Positions 6,089-12,536 of a stretch of DNA of 46,700 nucleotides are shown piece after piece. Below the pieces are notes generated by a model, which saw nothing but the letters and a program-made list of their open reading frames with translations, ran no database searches and was not told where the DNA came from. Both the position numbers and the translations under genes were made by a program. Location: positions 1 to 46,700 of the IMG/VR virus record IMGVR_UViG_3300042373_000598, one strand, 5' to 3'. Positions within the stretch are counted from its first letter, which is position 1. Every line of letters begins with the position of its first letter. The stretch comes from a virus.

Positions 6089-7018
6089 ATGTCTCACGAC
6101 ATCGAGAGTGCTGACCTCTCCAAACTCCGTCAGCAATACGAGAGCGAAACCCAAGTGGCTCGCTCCTACGGCCAGAAGATTTCTTCTGGTCAGAATGCCC
6201 ACAACTACATCGTCAAGTCTGTCCCGCTCTACACAGCGGATGGCAAGCCTGCCAATGCGTGGGGTAATCAGCGTACTGATACTGGTGTCATCATCGGAGT
6301 CACATCCGAGCGTTATGGCATCGTGCAGAACTCCGCATTCACCGACTCCATCGAGAATGGCTTCCGTGATATCGGCCTGTCGTACACCAAGCGTGACGCT
6401 ATCGTCACTCGCTGGGGTGCTCGCTCACATATCGAATACGAGTTCAACACTCGTACCGCTATCGTGGCGAAGGGCGATACTGTGGCTCTGCGTATCATCG
6501 CTCGCAACTCGTTCGATGGCACGAGCAAATCGTCCATCAGCGTTGGTGCGGTTCGTCTGGTCTGCCTCAATGGTATGACCTCGTTCAAGCAAGACCTGTC
6601 GATGTCCGTGCGACACACTACCAATGTGTCTCCCGCCTTCGTCAATCAGGTGTTGCAACAGGCGATGTCCGAGTGGGCTGAACTTAACAATGTGTGGGCT
6701 AATATGGCTCGCATCAATGTTACGCAACAGCAGGGCTACACCATCATCGAGAACCTTACGAAGCGTGGCATCTATGCCGAGCGTTTCGCCAAGGCCGTCA
6801 CCGATGTTTGGGCTAGGCCGTCCTATCGTGAAGACGAGGGTCGCAACATCTGGAACTTGTACAATGCCCATACGCAGGTGCTCACGCACAACTATGGCAT
6901 CGCCAAGTACGAGATGACGCAACGCTCTGGTCATAACATCGTGACCAGTCTTCGTGGTGCATCTGTCAACGAGAACGAGTTCCTCTCGCTGGTGACCCCA
7001 GCGGGTAAGGACAACTGA
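6089..7018 (+). CDS. DUF932-type phage/plasmid-like protein
   Basis: The 309-residue protein matches the DUF932 'phage/plasmid-like' family in length and pattern. It has an N-terminal region with VPLYTADGK, the segment GVTSERYGIVQNSAF (the family's 'v.s.rY.vvqn.eaf'), then KGDTVALRIIARNSFDGTSK and RLVCLNGM. The family is widespread on phages and plasmids, and its biochemical role is not settled. It is soluble. It lies in the early-type cluster between unknown small genes. A 30-base hairpin (7025-7054) follows seven bases after the stop. No SD precedes the ATG (AACGCATATG). Confidence 0.85.
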   Translation: MSHDIESADLSKLRQQYESETQVARSYGQKISSGQNAHNYIVKSVPLYTADGKPANAWGNQRTDTGVIIGVTSERYGIVQNSAFTDSIENGFRDIGLSYTKRDAIVTRWGARSHIEYEFNTRTAIVAKGDTVALRIIARNSFDGTSKSSISVGAVRLVCLNGMTSFKQDLSMSVRHTTNVSPAFVNQVLQQAMSEWAELNNVWANMARINVTQQQGYTIIENLTKRGIYAERFAKAVTDVWARPSYREDEGRNIWNLYNAHTQVLTHNYGIAKYEMTQRSGHNIVTSLRGASVNENEFLSLVTPAGKDN

Positions 7019-7024
7019 TACACA

Positions 7025-7054
7025 GGGACGCATCATCGCAAGGTGGTGCGTCCC
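7025..7054 (+). terminator. Intercistronic hairpin with GCAA loop
   Basis: Arms GGGACGCATCATC (7025-7037) and GGTGGTGCGTCCC (7042-7054) pair over 13 bp, including G-U pairs, around a GCAA tetraloop. No U-run follows. It ends only 10 bases before the ATG at 7065, so it could mask or space the start, protect the mRNA, or attenuate transcription. Confidence 0.6.
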
Positions 7055-7064
7055 GCTTATCACT

Positions 7065-7472
7065 ATGGGACTCGACCAGACCGCATTCGCTGTGACCCCG
7101 CAGGTCGCACACCTCACTCTCATCACGGAGCGAGAACTGACGGACGAAGAGATGGAAATCCTTGAGCAAGGCCGTGTCGCTATCGCCAACTGGCGTAAGC
7201 ACGCTGACCTTAACGCTTGGATGGAAGACCTGTATCACCGCAAGGGTGGCACGGAGGTGTTCAACCTCGTGACTATGCCTATTGTGCGTGATGACTTGCT
7301 GTCTCTTCGCCAACACCTGAAAGATAACGGCAACGCCTACGCTGTCCGTGGCGAAGGCTTCTTCTGGGGTGAAACAAGACCAGAGGACATAGAGAACGAC
7401 CACTACTTCATCGAGCGAGCACTCAAACTCATCGATGAGGGTTACGAGATTATGTACTCCTGCTGGTGGTAA
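7065..7472 (+). CDS. Conserved phage protein of the MGLDQ...YxxxWW type
   Basis: The 135-residue protein begins MGLDQTAFAV and ends YEIMYSCWW, with WRKHADLNAWMEDLY, GGTEVFNLV and GFFWGETRPEDIENDHYFI between. This whole pattern marks a conserved phage family of unknown function. It is sometimes labelled 'phosphoglycerate kinase' in databases, which I would not trust. Aromatic clusters at both ends suggest a compact globular protein. It is followed after three bases by the next gene, so the two are probably co-translated. Confidence 0.75.
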   Translation: MGLDQTAFAVTPQVAHLTLITERELTDEEMEILEQGRVAIANWRKHADLNAWMEDLYHRKGGTEVFNLVTMPIVRDDLLSLRQHLKDNGNAYAVRGEGFFWGETRPEDIENDHYFIERALKLIDEGYEIMYSCWW

Positions 7473-7475
7473 CCT

Positions 7476-7931
7476 ATGAGCCTTAACTTCAAGTTCCCCG
7501 ACAGCATTGACCGCTCGCTCATCGAGTATTCGACCAAGCGAGATGGTGACGATAAGCCGCAACTGTACTGGCATCCTCGTGCTGAAGTCTTCATCTGGTA
7601 TCAGATGTTGTTACAGCACGACCTGACTGGCGAGATGACCGATGAGAAGTTGATTGAGTGTGCTAGACGCATCGCTCTTATCGACCTCCATCATACATCT
7701 CCGTCTATCTGGGAGGGTGACACAGCGTATCGCATTCAGTTGAACGATGTCGTGACCTATTGGGGTCTGACCACCAATGTGACGCATCTCTCACGCACCA
7801 AGTGGGACGCATACTATCACAGGGTGTTCATCACCAAGAATATGCGAGACATCAAAGATACAATCGAGAGGCTGAAGGTGCGTAAGCCTCTCTTCGTTCG
7901 GGAGACCAAGCCTGATGCCGAGCCTACCTGA
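7476..7931 (+). CDS. Unknown protein, 151 residues
   Basis: Begins three bases after the previous stop. The protein is soluble, rich in Trp, Tyr and His, with a helical middle (MTDEKLIECARRIALIDLHH) and a charged C-terminal helix (NMRDIKDTIERLKVRKPLF). I recognise no motif. It is the last gene before the 317-base gap that holds cassette B, so it probably closes a transcription unit. Confidence 0.65.
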   Translation: MSLNFKFPDSIDRSLIEYSTKRDGDDKPQLYWHPRAEVFIWYQMLLQHDLTGEMTDEKLIECARRIALIDLHHTSPSIWEGDTAYRIQLNDVVTYWGLTTNVTHLSRTKWDAYYHRVFITKNMRDIKDTIERLKVRKPLFVRETKPDAEPT

Positions 7932-8044
7932 AGTGGTAGCAGTAGGTATCTGGTTGGTCGCTATGTTTAAGATATTACGCAAGTAATCGAAATCATAGAA
8001 AAGGTCATTCGTTCGCACAAGGTTTCAGCGAGCAAGACCTGATA

Positions 8045-8074
8045 AGCGGTTGGCTTGGCAACAGGCCAGCCGCT
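8045..8074 (+). terminator. Hairpin just upstream of promoter B
   Basis: Arms AGCGGTTGGC (8045-8054) and GCCAGCCGCT (8065-8074) form a 10-bp stem with one G-U pair around a 10-base loop. CCAAATTTA follows, not a U-run. It could end the preceding transcript or be part of a regulatory element; cassette A has no equivalent single stem. Confidence 0.45.
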
Positions 8075-8079
8075 CCAAA

Positions 8080-8108
8080 TTTACGGACACCAAGTGTCTC
8101 GACAGAAT
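8080..8108 (+). promoter_or_regulatory. Promoter B
   Basis: TTTACG (8080-8085) and CAGAAT (8103-8108) are 17 bp apart, the same spacing as in promoter A. The blocks AAATTTACGGAC and AGAATAGATGT are identical in both. An expected start near 8115 gives a leader of about 134 bases before the ATG at 8249. Confidence 0.6.
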
Positions 8109-8123
8109 AGATGTGTCGAAGGA

Positions 8124-8231
8124 AGTGTAGTTGCTGGTGGTCTATCCAAGTGTGAGCGTGTCGCTCATCGCCATCATCGTATCAGCAAGCCAACCCAACA
8201 TCGTGCGAGCGAAGTGCGAAGCGATTACACT
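8124..8231 (+). promoter_or_regulatory. Structured 5' leader of the gene at 8249
   Basis: Nested pairings are possible: AGTGTAGT (8124-8131) with ATTACACT (8224-8231), TGCTGGT (8132-8138) with ATCAGCA (8181-8187), and TGAGCG (8153-8158) with CGCTCA (8162-8167) around a three-base loop. The leader has no SD. Its fold differs from leader A, although both have about the same length. Confidence 0.4.
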
Positions 8232-8248
8232 CCGAGACATCAACGCCT

Positions 8249-8668
8249 ATGGCGAAGAAAAAGAAGTCGGTGCGTCAGAAGAAGGTCGTTCACCTCGAAG
8301 GTGTGAAGACCGAAACCATCAACACCATCGTGAGCAAGGTCATCGCCGCTGAAGAAGCCGCGAAGGCCGTGAAGCCGAAGGACATCGGCTCGCTCGTGCA
8401 ATGGCTGATGGTCGGTGAGAAGTTGGTGACCGAAGCGGTCAGCGGTGTGAAGGACATCAAGAAGGCCGTGCTCAAGTCGGATGCGAAAACTTCGGCTCGT
8501 GCGTCCGTCTATGTTGCGACCACTCCCTTGCTCAAGTGCAAGGTGAAGACGAGCGACATCAATGCGGTGTTCAGCCAGCATAAGAAGCGGCTCAAGAACA
8601 TCGCCACGCTGATGGAGTCGCTTGGCATCAAGTGCAAGGCCGAGGAAAAGAAGGGAGGTAGCAAGTGA
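8249..8668 (+). CDS. Lysine-rich unknown protein, 139 residues
   Basis: The first gene after promoter B. The N-terminus is very basic (MAKKKKSVRQKK), suggesting nucleic-acid or membrane-surface binding. The body is helical, with repeated Lys-Ala-Val content, and the C-terminus is again Lys-rich. I recognise no family. No SD precedes the ATG. The stop overlaps the next start as GTGA, so the two genes are coupled. Confidence 0.65.
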   Translation: MAKKKKSVRQKKVVHLEGVKTETINTIVSKVIAAEEAAKAVKPKDIGSLVQWLMVGEKLVTEAVSGVKDIKKAVLKSDAKTSARASVYVATTPLLKCKVKTSDINAVFSQHKKRLKNIATLMESLGIKCKAEEKKGGSK

Positions 8669-8850
8669 GCAAGCCCTTCGGTAAGTGCAAGCGGGTCTTC
8701 GCCTTCGCTCCTCACATCAAGGCTCGTGAACGCCGCGAGCATCGCCGCACCGACAAAGTGCGGATGCTCTTCGACCTGTTCCACAAGTACAACGCCTGCA
8801 CGCAGAAGCGGAAGCGTATCTGGGAACGCATTACGGAACTCGCCAAGTAA
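8665..8850 (+). CDS. Small basic protein, 61 residues
   Basis: GTG start at 8665, four-base overlap with the previous gene, and an SD-like GGGAGG about six bases upstream. The product is strongly basic (many Lys, Arg and His; FGKCKRVFAFAPHIKARERR). No domain recognised. The stop TAA shares a base with the ATG of the next micro-gene. Confidence 0.6.
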   Translation: MSKPFGKCKRVFAFAPHIKARERREHRRTDKVRMLFDLFHKYNACTQKRKRIWERITELAK

Positions 8851-8912
8851 TGGTCGCAGTTGTCACGCTCCTCGTGCTCGTGACTTGCTGCCGCATTATC
8901 AGCGGTAAGTAA
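8850..8912 (+). CDS. Possible 20-residue hydrophobic peptide
   Basis: An ATG at 8850 shares its A with the previous stop (TAATG), the coupling used throughout this genome. It encodes 20 residues, MVAVVTLLVLVTCCRIISGK: a short hydrophobic helix, two cysteines and a basic end. It could be a small membrane peptide, or chance. Only the overlap and the composition support it. Confidence 0.35.
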   Translation: MVAVVTLLVLVTCCRIISGK

Positions 8913-8944
8913 TCCGTACACACGCACGGCATTGTATGTAACAA

Positions 8945-9002
8945 GCGGTGACGCTCTCGCTCCTCACGCAAGTGGGGGGCGGGGGTCTCACCGCCTCTTT
9001 TT
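8945..9002 (+). terminator. Terminator closing the early-type cluster
   Basis: Arms GCGGTGA (8945-8951) and TCACCGC (8988-8994) enclose a GC-rich, partly self-pairing 36-base loop. CTCTTTTT (8995-9002) follows. It is the last element before the switch to AGA-rich late genes. Confidence 0.6.
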
Positions 9003-9020
9003 CCCTTGAATCCTTACGCA

Positions 9021-9047
9021 TTTACACACACACAATTTATGTGTAAA
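9021..9047. promoter_or_regulatory. Dyad, possible operator
   Basis: TTTACACA (9021-9028) and TGTGTAAA (9040-9047) form a perfect 8-bp inverted repeat with an 11-bp spacer. The arms lie 19 bp apart centre to centre, about two helical turns, as for a dimeric repressor or activator. It lies upstream of the late operon. Confidence 0.4.
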
Positions 9048-9138
9048 AGCCACTATATTAAGTCTGTGTTGGGGGTTATTAGGGGGGTTTATGGTACTAT
9101 GTGTCAAGCGGAAAGTGTTATTTTAATGTTATGGGTAG

Positions 9139-9227
9139 GGGGAAATCTATTTCCTAGGGGGGTGTAATGTATTTCCCGAGGGGGGTGCTATGGATTTCCT
9201 ACAGATAGAATAGGGGATAGAATAGGT
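9139..9227 (+). repeat. Iteron array R2, related to the array inside the initiator gene
   Basis: TTTCC boxes start at 9150, 9172 and 9195 (22 and 23 bp apart), each of the first two followed by TAGGGGGG or GAGGGGGG. The array ends in TTTCCTACAGATAGAA and a purine-rich GGGGATAGAATAGG tail. The minus strand of 505-606 has the same order: three units, then CTTCCTACAGATAGAA and a purine tail, and the shared block GGGTGCTA before GATTTCC. Here the array is noncoding. It may be a second origin or a site where the initiator controls late transcription. Confidence 0.65.
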
Positions 9228-9275
9228 TATAGATAACAAGGTTGACATATTGGTTTTCATTTGAAAAGTGGGCGT

Positions 9276-9779
9276 ATGGACATCAAGGAGAGCGACCTAT
9301 CTAAGGAAATTGGCCTTCCTAGGGCTGAATTCAAAATCATCCGTAAGAACTTGGCTGATAAACACGACCTTGGCGTACTCTGGTACAGGGAAGACTCGAA
9401 AAAGCCCGAACATCTGCGAGCCATCTACTGGACTGATGTCGGAATTTACTATCTTCGTACATATTTGAAGGTCAAAGACGAATGGAACAAGGAAACTAGC
9501 GTTCCTGTTGACCTAGAGGTGATGTCCAAGGATGATTTTAACAATACTGTCAACAATACGATGTGGGTTGGAAAGGTTGTTAGGAATAAGTATAAAAACA
9601 AGCGTATCATTATGGTCGAACACGATATCGGCTACAAATGTAATGTAAACTGCAAGGACAACGCCAACTACTCGATGCATTCGTATGTGGTTGTTGATTC
9701 TAAGAATTTGAGACACTGTGTCAGAAAACCCCCTTACAAATCCTATGAAAAAGCCCTCAAAGACTGCAAACGAGTATAA
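9276..9779 (+). CDS. Unknown protein with possible N-terminal HTH
   Basis: I chose the ATG at 9276 (167 residues). A TTG at 9261 would add five residues, and no SD decides between them. Residues 4-30 (ESDLSKEIGLPRAEFKIIRKN) resemble an HTH, followed by KKPEHLRAIYWTDVGIYYLRTYL. The C-terminal half has four Cys and many Lys and Asn (YKCNVNCKDNANYSMH), possibly a metal site. It is the first gene of the late operon and lies just downstream of R2. A phage-specific late regulator is a fair guess, not shown. The segment CTTCCTAGGG near 9315, inside the gene, resembles one more iteron half. Confidence 0.6.
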   Translation: MDIKESDLSKEIGLPRAEFKIIRKNLADKHDLGVLWYREDSKKPEHLRAIYWTDVGIYYLRTYLKVKDEWNKETSVPVDLEVMSKDDFNNTVNNTMWVGKVVRNKYKNKRIIMVEHDIGYKCNVNCKDNANYSMHSYVVVDSKNLRHCVRKPPYKSYEKALKDCKRV

Positions 9780-9882
9780 GAACCTAGAAAAGTCTCTAGG
9801 AATCCCTAAGTTCAAGCCTCTCGACCACGAAAATGGGTCGAAAAACGAAAAAAAGGAAAACAAACCCAAGGGTAAGTGCTAA
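9745..9882 (+). CDS. Lysine-rich micro-protein, 45 residues
   Basis: ATG at 9745 lies 35 bases inside the previous gene; the stop TAA at 9880-9882 shares a base with the next ATG. The product is rich in Lys and Asn (MKKPSKTANEYKNLEKSLGI at the start), predicted disordered. No family recognised. The chain of overlaps supports it. Confidence 0.5.
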   Translation: MKKPSKTANEYKNLEKSLGIPKFKPLDHENGSKNEKKENKPKGKC

Positions 9883-9986
9883 TGTCAGAGCCAGATGAAG
9901 AGGAAGAGGACGAATACGACCCTCTAGACTTCATTTGGTTGACAAAAGCGGTTCGACCCTTCGGGTCGAACAATACAAAGCGATGA
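9882..9986 (+). CDS. Acidic micro-protein, 34 residues
   Basis: ATG at 9882 overlaps the previous stop (TAATG), and its TGA overlaps the next ATG at 9983 (ATGA). The sequence starts MSEPDEEEEDEYDPLDFIWL and ends basic. A 9-bp hairpin (9951-9971) lies inside it. The acidic head with an aromatic DFIWL patch could be a binding peptide. Support is positional. Confidence 0.5.
   Translation: MSEPDEEEEDEYDPLDFIWLTKAVRPFGSNNTKR
9951..9971 (+). other. Hairpin inside the coupled micro-gene
   Basis: GTTCGACCC (9951-9959) and GGGTCGAAC (9963-9971) pair perfectly over 9 bp with a three-base loop. It ends 11 bases before the ATG at 9983, so it may tune coupling between the micro-gene and the next gene. 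Confidence 0.5.
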
Positions 9987-10756
9987 ACGACAAAGATTAT
10001 ACTGACCTTCTTACCAGACACGGAGTGCCTATGCCTCCGTCTTGGGGTGGCCTGATTGGCTCAGGAGGCAACCAGATGTACTCGTTGGGGGGAAGGTGGC
10101 TTAAGGCAGGACAAAAGACTCCACAGGGGCATACGATTGATTCTTTTGACCCAAAGACAGGCTTCCTTAACCTTTCTTATCAAGGTGTGCCGCTTATTCC
10201 GCTTAAAATGAGGGATTCTGTTGTACAAGATTATGTACCAGCGTTTACCCAGAATGGCAGTGGAGAAAGTGAAGCGGACGCAAAACGAATGCAGGAATTG
10301 TTTAATCCTATTCAAAACGATGATGGCACTTGGAGCGTTCCAACATTTGGAAAACAAGTATTTAAAGATTTGGAAGAAGCAATGGATATGGTTAAAACCT
10401 ATGGGGTTAAAGACAGAACAGGAATTGACAAGTTCTTGAAATCTTTTAAGGAAAAAAACATTGGGGCGATGGGTACGCTTTCTGATTTTTGGAATTCAAC
10501 ACCTGAACAACAAGCCGCTGGTATGAAGGTCTATAATAATTTAACTGGAGACTTTACTGATATGTTTAAAGCCGCTCCTCCACCTGCTTTGCAATCAATG
10601 AAAGAAATTATGGAAATGTACAAAAAAGCCGCAGAAACTGGAAGCAAGGAGTATCTTCAATACGAAAGGGATGCAATACAACAAGGCAATCCTGCTGAAT
10701 CTTACTTAGAAGACCCATCGGTTCAACTTTTTGGAGATGATGGGTTTATCAAATAA
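9983..10756 (+). CDS. Unknown late-operon protein, probably virion-associated
   Basis: The 257-residue protein starts at ATG 9983 by ATGA overlap; an upstream GTG at 9935 lies inside the micro-gene. The first 70 residues are Gly-rich (PPSWGGLIGSGGNQMYSLGG). The C-terminal half is helical, with LQSMKEIMEMYKKAAETGSK. No membrane segment or known domain. Location just before the packaging genes suggests a structural or assembly role. The stop is one base before the tRNA-Thr gene. Confidence 0.65.
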   Translation: MNDKDYTDLLTRHGVPMPPSWGGLIGSGGNQMYSLGGRWLKAGQKTPQGHTIDSFDPKTGFLNLSYQGVPLIPLKMRDSVVQDYVPAFTQNGSGESEADAKRMQELFNPIQNDDGTWSVPTFGKQVFKDLEEAMDMVKTYGVKDRTGIDKFLKSFKEKNIGAMGTLSDFWNSTPEQQAAGMKVYNNLTGDFTDMFKAAPPPALQSMKEIMEMYKKAAETGSKEYLQYERDAIQQGNPAESYLEDPSVQLFGDDGFIK

Positions 10757-10757
10757 C

Positions 10758-10832
10758 GCCACAGTAGCACAATGGTTGTGCAACAGTTTTGTAAACTGTA
10801 GGTTGTCGGTTCAAGTCCGTCCTGCGGCTCCA
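10758..10832 (+). tRNA. tRNA-Thr (anticodon UGU)
   Basis: The 75-base gene folds as a cloverleaf. The acceptor arms GCCACAG and CTGCGGC have one A-C mismatch. The anticodon stem is ACAGT/ACTGT around loop TTTGTAA, giving anticodon UGU, which reads ACA. The T-arm has GGTTCAAGTCC. CCA is encoded (10830-10832). It sits between two late genes, one base after one stop and four bases before the next ATG, so it must be cut out of the late mRNA. Confidence 0.9.
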
Positions 10833-10836
10833 CTTT

Positions 10837-11211
10837 ATGGAAGAATGGAAACCAGTCCCAATTGAGCAGTTCAAAGGCTTGTACGAAGTTTCAAGCCTAG
10901 GACGGCTTAAGGCTTTGCCAAAGACTACTAGCGATGGTAGAAAACTGAAAGAAAAGATTATAGCACCATTCAAAGTGGCTGGTGGCTACTTACAGTACAA
11001 GTTGTACAACGATGGGTTTAGGCATAACATAAATGCTCACAAACTTGTGGCTATTACATTTGGAATCATTTTTTGGAACGAACATTCTCACTCGGAGTTA
11101 CAGATTAACCACAAAGATGGTAACAAGGAAAATAATTCTATTTCTAATTTAGAACCTTGCACTCCTAGCGAAAACCTTTTACACGCCTATAGAACAGGAC
11201 TTAGAAAATAA
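10837..11211 (+). CDS. HNH homing endonuclease (NUMOD4-HNH)
   Basis: The 124-residue protein starts with a NUMOD4-like segment (EEWKPVPIEQFKGLYEVSSL, then GRLKALP). It has an HNH motif near the C-terminus: INHKDGNKENNSISNLE, then TPSENLLHAYRTG. These free-standing endonucleases cut DNA at specific sites and spread themselves, and are common in phages. It begins four bases after the tRNA-Thr and its stop overlaps the next start (TAATG), a clean insertion into the late operon. Codon use is late-type, AGA-rich. Confidence 0.9.
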   Translation: MEEWKPVPIEQFKGLYEVSSLGRLKALPKTTSDGRKLKEKIIAPFKVAGGYLQYKLYNDGFRHNINAHKLVAITFGIIFWNEHSHSELQINHKDGNKENNSISNLEPCTPSENLLHAYRTGLRK

Positions 11212-12536
11212 TGGAAAACGATTTACCCCCAGATGTTGCTGACCTTTTCAAGGGAGCAGAAGGAAGACTTAGAAATATGGAAGCCGCTCGTGCTCAAAAG
11301 GGTACGCCTAGTCTTTTGACACAGGCAGTCGAAGCCAAGGACGAAGGTTATTTCCCTGAAATGGCGGCTGGTGCTACAGCCCTTGGTGCGGCTAAGTATA
11401 TCCACGGAAAGGCTAGAAGCACATATTATCAAAATCTTGTTGCTGTTAGAAAGGCCGCTGATGCTGAACTTAAACTGATTAAGCAGGTTCAGACTGGTCA
11501 GCCGTTTGCAAAAAGCGGTGTTAAAATCACAAACCAGCCTAAGTCTCCTGCTCAAAAGACAAGACTTCTTAAGAGTGGAAATCGTGCCTTAGTTCCTTAT
11601 GAATCTGGTGCTAAATCTACACTAAGCCAAGTTCGTGGTGCTAGTGCTCCTACCTCTCGTGTTGTTAGAGCCGCTACAGCGGGTCGAGCGGCTGTAGCGG
11701 CTGTTAGAGAATACAGTGACAATACTGGATATCTTACGCACGAAGTTTCGCCAGCAAAGCCAGCAGTTGCTGGAACTCCTGAAGTTAGAAGTCAGGCTAT
11801 TTCAGATATGACCAATGCTGAAAAGAAAAAGTTGGCTAAAGATTTGGCTAAAAAGCAAATGACTAGATATGCTGGTTCTGGTTACGGAAAGGCTGTTGAG
11901 GGTGTTAAGGATGTAAGAGTTACTGGCGTTGATACACGAGGAAAAGGTGCAACCAGAACTAACATCACTGTTAAGGCTTCTGATGTTAAGGCTGGGAAGG
12001 CTAACATTCCTCCCAAGTTGACTAAAGCACAGGCCGCTAAAGCCGCCGCTGAAGCCGCCGCCGCTGGTAAGGAACTTAATTTTGCACAAAAGGCTCTTCG
12101 TTGGACTGGAAATGTTCTTTCTAATCCTTGGATTCAAAGACCGCTTACTGCTCTAGATGTTGGAACTAAAGTTTACAATATGCCCCAAAGATTTAGAGAC
12201 GAACAGGCTCTGATGGCGGCAGAAAGAGCAGACCCTGTTTCTACTCTTTCTAGACCTTCTCTGCTTAGAAGCGTACTTGGTAGTGACTCCGCAATTAGAC
12301 CTTATGTTGCTTCTGGTGCGGCTATTCCAAGAATTGCGGCAAACTTTTTTACAGGGTATGTTCCTGAAATGCTTGGCGTTTATGATGCCCCTGAAAATTT
12401 TGGCAATATGTACACAGGTCTTCTCCAGAGAGAACAGTCTGAATTTGAAAAGAAAGAAGGCCGTCCTATGACTCCTGAAGAAAGAAATATTCTTATGGAC
12501 AATATGATTCTGTCCACTTTCCCAGTAGGTGGATGA
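11211..12536 (+). CDS. Unknown Ala/Lys-rich late protein, 441 residues
   Basis: Begins by TAATG overlap with the HNH gene and ends by ATGA overlap with the terminase gene. The middle (about 70-290) is basic, very rich in Ala, Lys and Val (KLTKAQAAKAAAEAAAAGK), probably helical and partly disordered. The C-terminal 130 residues are more ordered, with a hydrophobic stretch (PYVASGAAIPRIAANFF). No known domain. Basic, Ala-rich composition suggests DNA contact or a packaged protein. Direct coupling to TerL could mean a packaging partner; it could also be an ejection protein. Confidence 0.6.
   Translation: MENDLPPDVADLFKGAEGRLRNMEAARAQKGTPSLLTQAVEAKDEGYFPEMAAGATALGAAKYIHGKARSTYYQNLVAVRKAADAELKLIKQVQTGQPFAKSGVKITNQPKSPAQKTRLLKSGNRALVPYESGAKSTLSQVRGASAPTSRVVRAATAGRAAVAAVREYSDNTGYLTHEVSPAKPAVAGTPEVRSQAISDMTNAEKKKLAKDLAKKQMTRYAGSGYGKAVEGVKDVRVTGVDTRGKGATRTNITVKASDVKAGKANIPPKLTKAQAAKAAAEAAAAGKELNFAQKALRWTGNVLSNPWIQRPLTALDVGTKVYNMPQRFRDEQALMAAERADPVSTLSRPSLLRSVLGSDSAIRPYVASGAAIPRIAANFFTGYVPEMLGVYDAPENFGNMYTGLLQREQSEFEKKEGRPMTPEERNILMDNMILSTFPVGG

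Larger units (their letters stand above)
7932..8248. other. Gene-free stretch with cassette B and its leader
   Basis: This 317-base gap holds no credible gene. Short open frames at 8055-8306 and 8131-8352 lie over the promoter and leader and have no protein-like features. It contains AAAAGGTCA and CGCACAAGGT blocks shared with cassette A, a 30-base hairpin (8045-8074), the promoter pair (8080-8108) and a structured leader (8124-8231). Confidence 0.7.
9003..9275. other. Gene-free control region before the late operon
   Basis: This stretch has no credible gene. It holds a dyad (9021-9047), a TATATT box (about 9053), several G-runs (9065-9186), the iteron array R2 (9139-9227) and TTGACA at 9242. 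No complete sigma-70 promoter with 16-18 bp spacing is visible, so the late promoter may be of another type or controlled by a phage factor. Confidence 0.6.

Noticed and set aside
8055-8352. Open reading frames over cassette B and the 8249 gene start
   Set aside because: They cover the promoter and leader, have unusual composition and run into the real gene in another frame.
9065-9186. G-quadruplex from repeated G-runs
   Set aside because: The runs are separated by long loops and coincide with the iterons; no compact four-run arrangement is seen.
9242-9275. TTGACA at 9242 as a late promoter -35
   Set aside because: No -10-like box lies 16-18 bp downstream; AAAAGT is there instead. Left as a possible half-site only.
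9304-9324. Fourth iteron inside the gene at 9276 (GGAAAT followed by CTTCCTAGGG)
   Set aside because: The spacing breaks the 22-23 bp period and the G-run is short; it may be a stray similarity.
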